From: Daldinia sp. FL1419 | Taxonomy: Eukaryota > Ascomycota > Sordariomycetes > Xylariales > Hypoxylaceae | Reading direction: 5' to 3' | DNA length: 57,824 nucleotides | Assembly: GCA_025201765.1 (NCBI GenBank) | Contig: MU623516.1 | Span: forward strand, 1-57,824 | Shown: positions 32,888 to 44,100 of the stretch, piece after piece | Numbering within the stretch: the first letter of the stretch is position 1 | Layout: every line of letters begins with the position of its first letter | Program-made: the position numbers and the translations under genes | Notes under the pieces: model-generated | Database searches by the model: none | Seen by the model: only the letters and a program-made list of their open reading frames with translations | Told to the model about the DNA's origin: nothing

Positions 32888-33665
32888 ATTTTCTACATAT
32901 GGACTATTCCCTCCTTGGCTAGAAGATATCGTCGATGTAGGTGTAAGGAATTTATGCCACTTGATGAGTTGGACGTACCAAGTAAGGACGCCATAGTGCC
33001 TATTTATCCCTTCTCCTAGAGGAAGGCTGGCTGACCTTACGGCTCTCTACATACTAATCAGGATCTATCTAATTTCGCAATGGCCTAGCTTCGTGCGGAG
33101 AATGGAACCACACGAAGCTCGTGCGGGGTGAAGCCGGGGGAGCTGGAAGCTCGTCTCAACATATCGTTCCATCGTTATATTATAACTCTCTGGGAGTGGA
33201 GTGTAACGTCAAAGCACAGGAGAGAGGTAAAGTGGGTTGTCCTTTGGCGGAGTTCTTGCTTTCCGATTGGGTCTCCTATCGTAGAGAGGAGATGAGAAGT
33301 CGGAGTCGGACGGAATTTAGCAGCAGCTGGCATAAGATCGTCTTGGCGAATGGCATCCCACCGCTCAGGAAAAAGTATTCCTAATTTGGACACCGGCGGC
33401 GCCATGCGGCTACCTTGGATGTGATCACGGTTTGGTCGAACCCGACCCAGGGGAGCGGACTGTATCCAAAGTATCGAAAATATTTAATTACATACCTACG
33501 CACATCGCCGCCCTATGCCGTAACCAACCGGAATTGCAATTGGATAGCTACCGTCTTATCTGATGGACGACCGAATTTATCTAATTTATCCTATCCTTTC
33601 TTATCCTTTCTCGGATCTCGCTTATTTTCTGCAAGGCGGAGTGGCTACACCTAGAGAGAAGCAAT
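32888..33665. promoter_or_regulatory. Divergent promoter of maltose permease and maltase
   Basis: 778 bases between the two divergent start codons. Three CGG triplets lie within 13 bases at 33301-33313, the last followed by AATTTAG, similar to the CGG-plus-AAATTTAA sites known for starch and maltose regulators of the AmyR type. More CGG/CCG triplets occur at 33393-33407. This would be the natural target of the neighbouring zinc-cluster protein; binding is inferred. A CTTATCC/CTTTCTTATCC pyrimidine tract at 33585-33610 precedes the maltase start. Confidence 0.5.
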
Positions 33666-35540
33666 ATGAATGACTTGCTGCGTCAAGATGGGTGCTTTGG
33701 CAAAGAGCCATGGTGGAAAGATGCTACTTTCTATCAAGTATATCCGGCCAGTTTTAAAGACTCCAATGACGACGGTTGGGGAGATATTCCGGGAATCGTC
33801 TCCAAAATAAACTATCTCAGCGAGCTCGGTGTGGACGTGGTATGGCTCTCGCCCGTTTTCGAGAGCCCCCAAGCCGACATGGGCTACGACGTATCAGACT
33901 ACCAGAAAATTTATGCACCTTATGGTACCATTGGAGACGTGGATGACCTGATAGAGTCATGCCATGCTCGAAAAATGAAGGTCATATTAGACTTGGTGGT
34001 AAACCACACATCCGTTGAGCACGAATGGTTCAAGGAGTCGCGTTCATCGAAGACTAATCCGAAACGCGATTGGTATATTTGGAAACCACCGCGATACGAC
34101 TCTGAGGGGCACCGTATTCCGCCGACGAACTGGAGAGGTTATTTTGCCGGGTCTACCTGGACTTACGACGAGCATACGCAGGAATACTACCTCCATTTAT
34201 ACGCACCCGACCAGCCGGATTTAAACTGGGAGTCGGAGTCGTGCCGCAAGGCTATCTACCAAGATACGATGCGGTTCTGGCTTGAGCGAGGGGTAGACGG
34301 GTTTAGGATCGACACGGTGAATAAATATAGCAAACGCACTGAATACTCGGACGCGCCAGTTACAGATCCAGATTCTCCGTATCAACCGGCACCGGAGATG
34401 TGGTGCAACGGGCCGAGAATTCACGAATTCATTCACGAGATGCGGTGCAAAGCGCTTGCTCCCTATGGAGCTGTCTCTGTCGGGGAGTTATCGAATACGC
34501 CGAACCCAAGCCAGGTTTTACCTTATGTGTCTGCGGCGGCGCAAGAACTTGACATGGTCTTTGAATTTTCCATGATTCGACTCGGCACCGGGGGCATGTT
34601 TGGGCCAAAATACATATATGTGTCGTTCCGTCTCCAGCAACTAAAAGAAATCGTAGAAAAATGGCAGACCTTTATCCAGGGTACGGACGGTTGGACTACC
34701 GTCTTCTGCGAAAACCACGACAACGGACGAGCCGTGAGCCGGTTTGGCGACAGTTCGACGCCAGAGCTGTGGCAGGCCAGTGCGAAAACTATAGCTCTAT
34801 GGCAGGCCACATTAACAGGAACGCTATTCATATACCAAGGCCAGGAAATTGGTATGACAAACATGCCGACGACTTGGGGTATAGAGGAGTACAAGGACGT
34901 TGAGAGTCTTAATTTCTACGCGGAAGCATTATCATCTGGGGACCAGAAGAGAATAGAGGACACTATGCGAGGTCTACATATTCTTGCTCGCGATCATTCA
35001 CGTATTCCTTTTCAATGGGATGATTCCCCAAACGCAGGATTTTCAGGCAAAGGCGTCAAGACGTGGATGCGCGTTCATGACGCTTATCCGGAGGTGAACG
35101 TCAATAAGCAAATATCCGACCCCGGTTCAATTCTGAATTTCTATAAGGCAGTATTGAAGCTACGCAAGAAGTACAAGGACGTCTTCGTCTGGGGAGCTTT
35201 CCGATTACTTGAGCGTGACGATGAGGCAATATTTGCGTACGTCAAGGAAAGCTCCCTTCGAATCCCGGATTCGCAAGCGTCAACCAACGGATATCCCGTT
35301 CGCAGCTATAGGAATAAGAGGATGGCGGTAGTAGTCATGAATTTCTCCGGGGATGAGCGAAACTGCATAGACGTTAGGAGCATACTTGGTTGCGACGACG
35401 AAGACACGACGAGGTTACTCGTCACCACGCAAGATCAAGACGATAAGGGCACTCCGCTTAGGAATGATACTACGCCGACAGCGCTAAAGCCTTGGGAGGG
35501 GCGTGTCTACGTTAATTTCAACGTGGATGATGTTGTATGA
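33666..35540 (+). CDS. Intracellular GH13 alpha-glucosidase (maltase)
   Basis: Single exon, 624 residues, without a signal peptide, so cytosolic. It hydrolyses maltose and related alpha-glucosides to glucose. GH13 regions seen are DLVVNH (109-114), the nucleophile Asp216 in DGFRIDTVN, acid/base Glu274 in VGELSNTP, and ENHDNGR with the stabilising Asp352; the start WWKDATFYQVYPASFKDSN is classic for the family. The residue after the nucleophile is Thr217; in yeast enzymes Thr here goes with maltase and Val with isomaltase, so a preference for maltose is inferred. The protein is about 40 residues longer than yeast maltase, mainly a loop near 500-550 and the C-terminus. It pairs with the divergent permease. 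Confidence 0.95.
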   Translation: MNDLLRQDGCFGKEPWWKDATFYQVYPASFKDSNDDGWGDIPGIVSKINYLSELGVDVVWLSPVFESPQADMGYDVSDYQKIYAPYGTIGDVDDLIESCHARKMKVILDLVVNHTSVEHEWFKESRSSKTNPKRDWYIWKPPRYDSEGHRIPPTNWRGYFAGSTWTYDEHTQEYYLHLYAPDQPDLNWESESCRKAIYQDTMRFWLERGVDGFRIDTVNKYSKRTEYSDAPVTDPDSPYQPAPEMWCNGPRIHEFIHEMRCKALAPYGAVSVGELSNTPNPSQVLPYVSAAAQELDMVFEFSMIRLGTGGMFGPKYIYVSFRLQQLKEIVEKWQTFIQGTDGWTTVFCENHDNGRAVSRFGDSSTPELWQASAKTIALWQATLTGTLFIYQGQEIGMTNMPTTWGIEEYKDVESLNFYAEALSSGDQKRIEDTMRGLHILARDHSRIPFQWDDSPNAGFSGKGVKTWMRVHDAYPEVNVNKQISDPGSILNFYKAVLKLRKKYKDVFVWGAFRLLERDDEAIFAYVKESSLRIPDSQASTNGYPVRSYRNKRMAVVVMNFSGDERNCIDVRSILGCDDEDTTRLLVTTQDQDDKGTPLRNDTTPTALKPWEGRVYVNFNVDDVV

Positions 35541-36388
35541 GATTTCGTATTGTTGTATGAGCACGTAGACGAACGGGAAATATCTGGAACCGTGGAATAT
35601 GAATAGTTAAGTTATCCAAAACACTTGAACACGTCTGTATACTTGAGAGGATTATATAGAAATTCAACTGGCTCATAATTGGACCTCTTCTGTTATAAGT
35701 AATAAGGAGGGATGACCACGCAACCCTGGCAACGCAGGTTTTAACGCCGTAGAAAATTAAAGCTCCAATGTTCCAGCCCCAAGATTACCTCCTATGAGGT
35801 AATAATAGGTACCGTAAGTAGGTACCTAGGTAGGTAGGTATCTGCTAAAGTTCTGATAGATAAGATAAAGATGCGGATCCGTACCTTGATACTTGAAATA
35901 TCCCATTCATCCATAGATTTACTATGTATGGTCATGTACCTGAATACTTACCTAGCTTAGGTAAAATGGAGAACGGAGCCGCGAATACGTCATTCGACTA
36001 TGGACGGACCGGGGATAGGCAGGGCAGGCACAATCGTCACGATCATTTGCTCATATTATCACGAAATGCATTAGGTACCTACCTTGATTAGGTACGTTAG
36101 GTGAAATATCTTCCACCTTCCATCTTTTACCCTTCTTTTCCCATTGTCGCATTATTCCTTCTTTTACTTCCTCACATCCTCACATCCCGTCCCATCCCAT
36201 TTCATCCCATCATATCCCATCGCATCGCATCGCATCGAATCATTTATTATCAACCACCTACAAGAGTCCCCTGTGAGGTTACGACCAATACCCTCTTACC
36301 CCACCATTTCTTCTGCGGCGACAGAAGTTATCAGGCCTTTGTCGACTAGAACCCATAAACACAACCATTCTTAACCACCCATTCCAAG
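35541..36388. other. Intergenic and 5' leader of next gene
   Basis: TACCTAGGTAGG-type words at 35806-35840 and 36072-36101. A pyrimidine-rich CATCCC/CATCG repeat at 36170-36240 precedes the split start codon of the next gene and is probably its promoter or leader. Confidence 0.5.
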
Positions 36389-37154
36389 AGTAAGTTCCGA
36401 TGATTTGGCATCGCTTGCCCACGGGGTAGCGTCGCACACGACAATGTGAATAATAAGCTAACGTGACGCTCCCAATCGCAGTGTCGTATGCCGATGTTGC
36501 TGCGTCTGGTCCCAAGCAAACGGCCGAGGAGGTAAGACAATATTCAGCACTGCCAACCCAAACGCCTAACAGTTCAATACATTGTCACGATCTCGTGTAG
36601 CTCAATACAATTAACATGATTACTCTTCAAGGCTGCTGCTCCCCGACCTCCTGAGATCATATCCTCTGAATCGGCAAGCACCGCGTCCCTTGTCGACGTC
36701 GATACGCCCTCGGTGCGCACCGTACCATCCGATTTTGGAGACCAGGATATCCAGACAGAGACTCAAGCTGCCCGTCAAGAGTTAGAGGATGCCGCCGAGA
36801 GAGCGCGTGCTGAGGCCCATCTCGCCAAGAAGAAGGGCTCCGGGAAAGCACGAAGAGCTGATAGCTTTCTCACTCAATGGTTTGGCAATTTGAGCGACGG
36901 TGCTAGCACAGCTCTCGTCGTCTCTAATTTAGCCGCTGTAGTCGGTCTGAGCGCATACTTGGGTTTCAAAGCCTGGGGTTTGTATGAGCGCGGACGCTTA
37001 GGTTGGAAGAGCGTCGGAATTGGTGCAGGTATCGTGACTGGCGTTGGTCTGATAGAAGGAATCCTCGGAGGGTAAGTCTTTTTTCCTATCCAATCCAGTT
37101 CATAAGCTGATTATTCGCAGATATTTATACAGGGGAAAGAAGAAGCAGTCGTAG
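36389..37154 (+). CDS. OM14-like mitochondrial outer membrane protein
   Basis: Coding bases 36389 (A), 36482-36531, 36632-37071 and 37121-37154 give 174 residues. The ATG exists only after splicing: A ends exon 1 and TG begins exon 2 (donor GAGTAAGT, branch GCTAACG, acceptor TCGCAG; 92-nt intron). The protein starts MSYADVAASGPKQTAEE and has a Ser/Asp-rich middle, a charged helix (AARQELEDAAERARAEA), two membrane segments (TALVVSNLAAVVGLSAYLGF and SVGIGAGIVTGVGLIEGILG) and a basic end RGKKKQS. This layout is remembered from fungal OM14 homologues; OM14 helps dock ribosomes on mitochondria in yeast. The gene model is strong, the name less so. Confidence 0.75.
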
Positions 37155-37593
37155 ATGAGCATGCACTGAAGTACCTATAATGTGTCATGGCTGACTATCC
37201 TCGCGTGTTGCAAACTTCAGTGAATAATCTGTGGTCTGGTAGTTTCCTACTCATAATTCCAAAGGCTTAATTGTATCTAGTATGCATCTCATGATACCAG
37301 TTCAAAATACCACATAACTTATCACACGACTATTTGCTATCCCTTAACATCGTCCACTCTTTCAGCCCCTTTATATGGATACTCTTGCTGCCTGGGTCGT
37401 ATGATTCGAGACGGGAAACATTTACATGTTACTTTGCTTGCCTAGTAATATTGATCATTGTACTTAGTCGGACTTCCGTGCTTTACTTTAGGACACATCT
37501 GCTTCGAAGCTCGGCGTAATTACTGCTGTTATCAAGACTCGTAAGATCGCCTAGAAATCATGATTCCAACTTTACTTTCTCCTTAATTTCTAC
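37155..37593. other. Intergenic, no gene seen
   Basis: About 440 bases downstream of the OM14-like gene and of the pseudogene on the other strand. Nothing recognised. Confidence 0.5.
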
Positions 37594-38283
37594 TTATTGG
37601 AGATCTTCAGGTGGTCGCAGGTCACCACCCTTCTTCATAAGTTCTATTCTCTCACAATCTTCCACCCGGGGGTGATCAGCAACTACCCTCTTCTCTGTTT
37701 TGTCTATCTTCAACCCAGCGCAGTTTACAATGAAGTCTAGCAGCGTATCTTCCGCAGTGTGCGCGTTTCCGCTGAGGGCGTGATTGTCGCCATCAAATAG
37801 CTTTATTCTCCTATTGCCCTGGTTACCGTACATGGCGTACAGCCTCTTAGAGCCTGAATGGCTGAGAGTCGTGTCTCCAGTACCATGGAGGAGGAGGACT
37901 GGTCGTGGTGCCAGGCGACGAATTCCGTCCGTCTCGGCCGTTTTACTAGCGACGGTGACGCACCCAATTACGCGCTCATCATTCCCTCCGATGGTAGATA
38001 CGGGCGCACCCCTAAAGGACTACCCGACTAGTACGAAGCGGTCTAATCTATACATATCCCGTAAGAGCCTCATCGCTGCTCGCACGTCTGATACGCATTG
38101 TTGATTTCGTGCTGGATACCTATAGTCCAGCCGTAGGGCTAGAAATCCCGATCCTATTGCGGCCAGCTTCGCACCTAGCGACAGATAGATGGAGCTAGAG
38201 CCAACAACACCGCCTCCCACGCCTCACAACAAATTTACAGCTGCCCGATGGTGTGTTTCCGGCACCGGGCACGTAAAATCCGG
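37594..38283 (-). pseudogene. Alpha/beta hydrolase pseudogene
   Basis: Read on the minus strand, a frame from about 38220 to 37594 encodes a dienelactone-hydrolase-like protein: GSSSIYLSLGAKLAA, LDYRYPARNQ, then LVG-stop-SF at the nucleophile elbow, LAPRPVLLLHGTGDTTLS, KLFDGDNHALSG (probable catalytic Asp and His) and a C-terminal ERIELMKKGGDLRPPEDL. TAG at 38022-38020 replaces the Trp expected before the elbow serine (GWSFGG), and the next Gly reads Arg. Upstream, the homologous start (GFYVPGAGNTPSG) lies in another frame, so at least one frameshift near 38222 exists. No start codon remains. The stop fits a C-to-T change at CpA on the plus strand, as RIP makes. Confidence 0.85.
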
Positions 38284-39230
38284 CATATATTGCGGTACTA
38301 TGTGCTCGTTCGTCCGGTATCTTTCTACATTCCTAGGGCAATTAGGTATTTAACGTATATTTCTTCTTCTTCGTCACACAGTGACATATCCATATGAACA
38401 GTTGATGATGTCAAAATCACAGCACTTTCATTCGCTTTAATGATCGCATTTTATCATAGTAGGTGGTAGTTATACTTCCCATACTTGTAGACTATTTAAA
38501 TGAAGCTGCCCCGAAACACTAGTCTCGGGGATTTTCGATGGTTATAAATCATAACCCTATTTTACCTTTATTCCTATTGAACTTTATTATTCGTAAATAT
38601 CGAGACTGGAAGCAGAGGCGCACTAGTTGGCTGCCCTCTACGTACCTAGGTACCTATGTATAGGTAGGTAGGTACTTCGTACTCAACATTTATCAATTAG
38701 AATAGATATCTACCTACCTACATTAAATATTTCATAATTTGATGAAACCTTTTGTGATATCACTTTCGTCTATAAAATTCGTTATTATAAATAAGGAGAT
38801 ATGGAAGGATAATGGCTAAATATATACGATACTCTCTACTGATTTATTACTATGCCGAGTATAGGAAATAGAAATGTAAGCAGGCCACAGATGCTACACA
38901 ATAATACCGAGATAGTTATTGGTCGTGGTGGTCTATCTAGGCTATAGTTAGAATTATCACTAAAAGTCAACGTAGTTAACTACGTGCAAATACTCCTCGG
39001 AGTAACTTCACGCAGAGCGATGTTGGCGATGGGTAAATATGTGGTACCCAAAAGGCCGAGTTTTCGGGGGAAGTGATATTTGAACTCGTATCCGATGTAC
39101 TTCGGCCGAACATTTTGAACCCGATGAGCGGTTTTGATACTCGGCTAGTCGAGGCATACGGCGCTCCGCCGGCGGATGTTTTTCCTACCATAGCCTATGT
39201 TGGGCCGAACGACGCTCGGTATGTCGTGTA
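38284..39230. other. Intergenic, possible further gene remnant
   Basis: Mostly AT-rich sequence with TACCTAGGTA words at 38641-38673. From about 39000 composition becomes coding-like: a frame containing GEVIFELV runs to a TAA at about 39230, directly before the reductase remnant. It may be the 5' continuation of that pseudogene, but its reading does not match clearly. Confidence 0.4.
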
Positions 39231-39791
39231 ATTCGAGTCGGGCAGATTGCCGGCCCCGAGTCAGAGGCGGGCTGTTGGAATAAGCACGAGTGGCTCCCTT
39301 CTATTATTGCAAGCAGCTTGTACCTTGGAGCTCTTCCAGGTCACCTTGGGATTATGGACCGTATAGACTAGACACCGGCTGAACGAATTGCAAATCTGGT
39401 TCTCGAGGTCGCCGGGGTGTCCCAAAAGGTTGCCGCTCAAGACATTACCGGTTACTATCACGGGGTTAATCCCTCAGCCACGTCGTGGGCGGAACTTGCT
39501 ACAGCCGTCCAGGAATTCTACGGGAAAGACTGTATTCTAGAACTCATCAGTTTCAAAGACTGGGTTAACTGATTAGATCAAAGCTAGGCTAGTGGTGCTG
39601 AGGATCTAGAAAAGAATCCGGGTATCAAGTTGATTGACTCGTATCGAGGGATGGCAGACGCCTACGAAGCTGGTCAACGCCCCTTTATTTTCGATATGAA
39701 GCATACGATAGGACGATGCCCGACCATGAGGTCGGCCAAGCCTATCACACCTGAATTGATGAAGCACTGGTGTAGGCAATGGAACTTTTAA
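39231..39791 (+). pseudogene. Remnant of NRPS-like adenylate-forming reductase (C-terminus)
   Basis: One frame of 187 codons reads as the end of a thioester-reductase (NAD-binding 4) domain: IRVGQIAGPESEAGCWNKHE, WLPSIIASSLYLGALPGHLG, RID-stop-TPAERIANLVLEV, FKDWVN-stop-LDQS-stop-ASG and a normal C-terminus MKHWCRQWNF. Internal stops are TAG at 39369, TGA at 39570 and TAG at 39585. They are most simply explained as TGG to TAG, CGA to TGA and CAG to TAG, all transitions. Such reductases release peptidyl or aryl thioesters as aldehydes in secondary metabolism. The adenylation and carrier domains are absent nearby. Confidence 0.8.
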
Positions 39792-41171
39792 TAAGATGTC
39801 TGCTAGGCATTACTATATAGTGTGTAGGGTCTGTTGTAGGGGTTGCTTGCGTATCTCTTACCTAGGTAGGTACTTAGGTTGGTGAAATACTTGGTGCTTG
39901 CCTCTATTCCAGGATGAATAGTTTAGGTTAGGTGCTTTAGATAGTGAAACGGATTACACGGGGATTTTATTTAGCTTTTTTTAATAATTCGTATTATTAT
40001 GAGGTATATATGATTTAATACGCGTGATGGACTGCGATCTTTCACGAGACTTGTGTACCTAGCCGAGACATACGAAGTACGTTATGAATTGTTATCGTTT
40101 TGAGATGAGTAACGCAGGAGAGAAGTATGATGTAGTTGAAACGTTTTAATTCTTATGATATATTCACGAGTGTCGACTTATAATAGTGTTATATAAATAA
40201 ATATGGGTTGTGAACAGAAGAGGGAGAATTGGGCTTTGCGGGGTCTGCTGTATCCGAGGTACTTAGGTACCTAAGGCATACATGTAGCGGACGCGAGTAA
40301 TGAACCACTAGAGGCAGCATGAGGACCTCTATTGAAACCTTGAGCATGAGGGGCGCTACCTAGGCTTAGTAGTACACTTACGTAGCTGAGTGGCTTAAAA
40401 GCTCACATAGCGGGGCTGTTTGTGGCTACCTAAGCTTCGTCCGGTGCAAGACAGCTGGCGGGTGGCTGGTGTCTGCTAGCTCCCAGCTGTTGAGTAAACT
40501 CTAACTGTCCACCCTGAAATTTCGACAAGCGGCAAGTACAAAATAAAAAATAAAAAAAATTTAAGGAATTTCCAAGTCGTCACCAGAAAAGAAACTCGAC
40601 ACGCCTTACGTCTACCACATCTTGATAAAGTAGCACAACAACACAACTTTTCCTACTCTTAACATATTCAGGAATAGCTTTACGAAGCATTGCCAGTTAT
40701 TGCTACGCAATCTTGCGAAGAGAACTCTTTCTTGCGACGGGTACTTATTCGTTTGACAATTCCCAGTAATTTTTAAGTGAGAAAAAGAGAGAGCTTTTGC
40801 AATTTACAACAAATTTTTTAATAACCTTATTAGAACAGCCGCATCTGCAACCCGCAACTCGCAACTCGCAACTCGCAACTCGCATCCTGCAACCCACATT
40901 CATATTCACATACATTGGTATTCACCACAACATCCACGTTCACATTCGCGTATGCATAAGTCTTGAGCAACCTTACTTTTCTTTATCATTCGTCGCGCAA
41001 TAGCGATAACTAACTAATAATCTAGAAGAAAACACGTCTTTAAATCGCCCACCCTCCCCCCAAATCATCTTTCGAGTCGTCTCGAATTTTCCGAGTTTCC
41101 AACTCTGCCGACTATTATACTATCGGCTATATACTCTTGAATAAAGGTTGCAGATACTCGTGACCGTTACA
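39792..41171. other. Intergenic and leader of GYF-protein gene
   Basis: Holds TACCTAGGTA words at 39859-39880 and 40257-40280, an A-rich stretch at 40540-40560 and a 7-bp tandem repeat (GCAACTC, about four copies) at 40852-40883. The last 500 bases look like a long promoter or leader. Confidence 0.5.
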
Positions 41172-44100
41172 ATGCCCTCAAATCTACCTTCCAGTTTCGC
41201 CTCAGCAGCTGCTGGTCAGAACTCGAGCCGTGATACGAGATCAGGTGCTAGAAGTGATGGTCGAGGAAACACTAGTGGAGAGTGGTATGTTGTTATTGTC
41301 TGCTGTTGCTGCCACCTCGATCCTATTAGCTATTACACTTTTTTTCTCTCCTTTTGATTGCGTGGCCTATAAACTAATCACCCCCCTTGTATAGGTCTAG
41401 GTCGGGACGATCAACCAACGGCGGCACTCTAACTTTCCGTCGAATATCTACTACACCCTCAAGCCAGTCGCTCAATAGCCAGATGCAAACATCCGAAACC
41501 GTCCAATCAGCCTCTGCTGATCCTGCCGTGATTTCTGCTATGCCAGTTGGCTCCACCAATTTTGACAACACGGGCGTTCTTAGATACTCGCGAGATCAGC
41601 TCCTCTCTATTTTCAGTGCGACCCACGAATCTAATTCTCAACGGCCCGATGTTTCCTCTCTATTCGTGCCGGGATGGAACCCGGGACACGTTAATGGCGC
41701 GACATCTAGAGGTTGGGGTAAAACCGCCGACTCTCACGTTGCCCCTCAGGAGCCGGATATTTGTTGGGATACACCAGGTTCGACAACGGCCGTCGGCTTA
41801 CAGGACATGAGTCCCGATGAGAAAGAGGTAAGTCACAATGCCATACCTCAACCACCAAGCCAAGTTGCCTCATGGACTTACGTTTGAAATAGTTGTTTGC
41901 GTCCGATGTCAATTCCACTGTGAAACCCCCGGCTCAGAATAAGGATGGAAATCATCCGGGTGGAGGGGTGAACGGTCGCAAGGCTTCCCTTTCCCATGGA
42001 AGTTCTAACAATTTCGGACTCGCCTCCCCTTCAACTGCGTCGAGACCTGGTACAAGACGGCGTGAAACTACCGATACAAATCCATATTCAGGCGGTGGTG
42101 GTATAACCTCTCCGGCGTCCGCAACACGCCCGCCTCGAGACGATGCGTCGTTCTGGTTTGGCCGGAAGAATGCGGACACTAAGGATTCAACTTTCGAGGA
42201 GCCGGAAGAAGATACCAGCTCAAGAGAGACTCCCGCAAGGTCTCTTCCCTTTGGTAATCTAATGCGCAACAATACGACTCCGAATAGCTCAGTCTTTGGG
42301 GGGGCATCTCCCTGGCAGACGTCGGCCCCGACTACTTTACCCGGTATAGGTAGCTTTGGAAACTTTGCGCTTCCCGGTTCCACACTCGGGGATAAGCGAC
42401 CTGGAAACCCACGTGGCGAAAGTCGCCTAGCACATCTAATCCCGAAGGAGAGTTCCGATAATGTTGCTTCTAAGGTAGGTGAAGGTGCTGCGGACTCCAA
42501 CCGTCCCTGGCGCCCACGCCAGCGTACCGATACGGACCCCTTCGGCGATGACAGTGTCTCGGGTAGTGCTGTTTTAGGGGGCGCTCAAGATACGAGTCCT
42601 CCGCCGATGTCTCACCCACCGCTGCACACCTCATACGATACCCCCGTAAAAGGATCCACGAGCGATTTTGGAATGTCTAGTCTTAACCTGGGAGGCCATT
42701 CGGACCATGATCAAGCACCTCTAAGCCCGTCGGAGACGAATCCTTATAGAAGCCCCCCCGGTGAACGAAACGAGCATGAAGATGTGGGAGATAGGCAGCA
42801 CGGCTCAGCTAACATTACCGACCATATTTCGGGCTACGGTGGGGGCCTGCCTCGCTCATTTGCCCACGGTGCGTTTGACGGTAGCGATCGTAGCCAGACA
42901 TCCAGCGTTGGCGCCAAGGCCTACCCGCCGTTGAGTAACCTAACTGGCTGGCCATCTTCGAGCACGCCGGATCGCGAACGTGCTCCCTTTTCAAGCTTTG
43001 GCGGCTCGCTCTTTGGTCCCGTAGGGGATTTGCAATCGCCGAGCCTCGGAAATCTCGGTGGTGTATTCGGTCCCGCAAGCACGGCTGGCTTTGGTGGCTC
43101 TGGATCATTCGGGCGAGCAAGCAAGCTTGGCTCTCTGTTCCCTCCGGCTATGCAGGCGCAGATGCAAAGTCAAGATAATGAAAACCTTAGTGATTCTATC
43201 CCAGACCTTCGTCAGCCCAACCCATTAGGCGCTATTGGTCGTACCGCTCCTGGTGAGCATGGCCGAGAGACTGAAAGCCCTATGCGAGCTAGTAGAGGGA
43301 TCTTTGCCGACATGTTCTCCCCAGCCGAGACTAGTCGAGCGCCGGTCAATTCCGAAAATTTACATGGTATCTCAGCCGCACCTCACAGTCAGGGCTTCAC
43401 GGCTACTAGTAATGCGCCCTCTTATGCAGCCAGTCAGGCCTCCGAACCCCCCTCCGTTCAATCGCGAACCATGGTTATGCCCGATCGTATGAGATGGGTG
43501 TACCTAGATCCTCAAGGCCAGCAGCAGGGCCCATTTACCGGTCTTGAGATGAACGATTGGTACAAGGCAAATTTCTTCACGCCCGACTTACGAGTCAAGA
43601 AATTGGAGGATTCAGAATTTGAGCCTTTGGGACAATTAATCAGGCGAATCGGTAACTCTCGCGAGCCCTTTCTTGTTCCTCAAATCGGCATACCTCACGG
43701 GCCGCCATCTCAGACCGGTCCTTTCTCTAATTCGGGCGGCGTAATCCAGCCACCTCTTGTCAACGCTTTCCCTAGTTTTGGTAGGACTTTGACAGCAGAA
43801 GAACAGAATAACCTTGAAAGGCGCAAGCAGGAGGAGCAATACCTAATGGCCCGTCATCGAGAATACTACGCGACCCAGCAGTCAATGGGTAGAGTTCCCA
43901 TACCCGGGGTGCCGGGATTACATCATCATTCCAGCGCCCACAGTCTCCAAAGCCAACCGAGTTTTGGTAGCATCACTTCGCCCATCGCGATGCCCCCCCA
44001 GCCCCCCATTGGGGCTATTGGAACCTCGAGCTCTTTTTTCGACGCAACGGCGGCGCATCAAGCCGCCGTATCGGGTACTTCCGGACAGGGAATAGAGATG

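Noticed and set aside
34590..34650. Hidden short intron in the maltase gene near the KYIYVSF stretch
   Set aside because: The local sequence is slightly unusual for the family, but the frame is open throughout and any GT-AG pair there would be far shorter than a workable intron.
41952..42500. 182-codon frame antisense to the GYF-protein gene
   Set aside because: Shadow of a long low-complexity coding exon; codon periodicity belongs to the plus strand.
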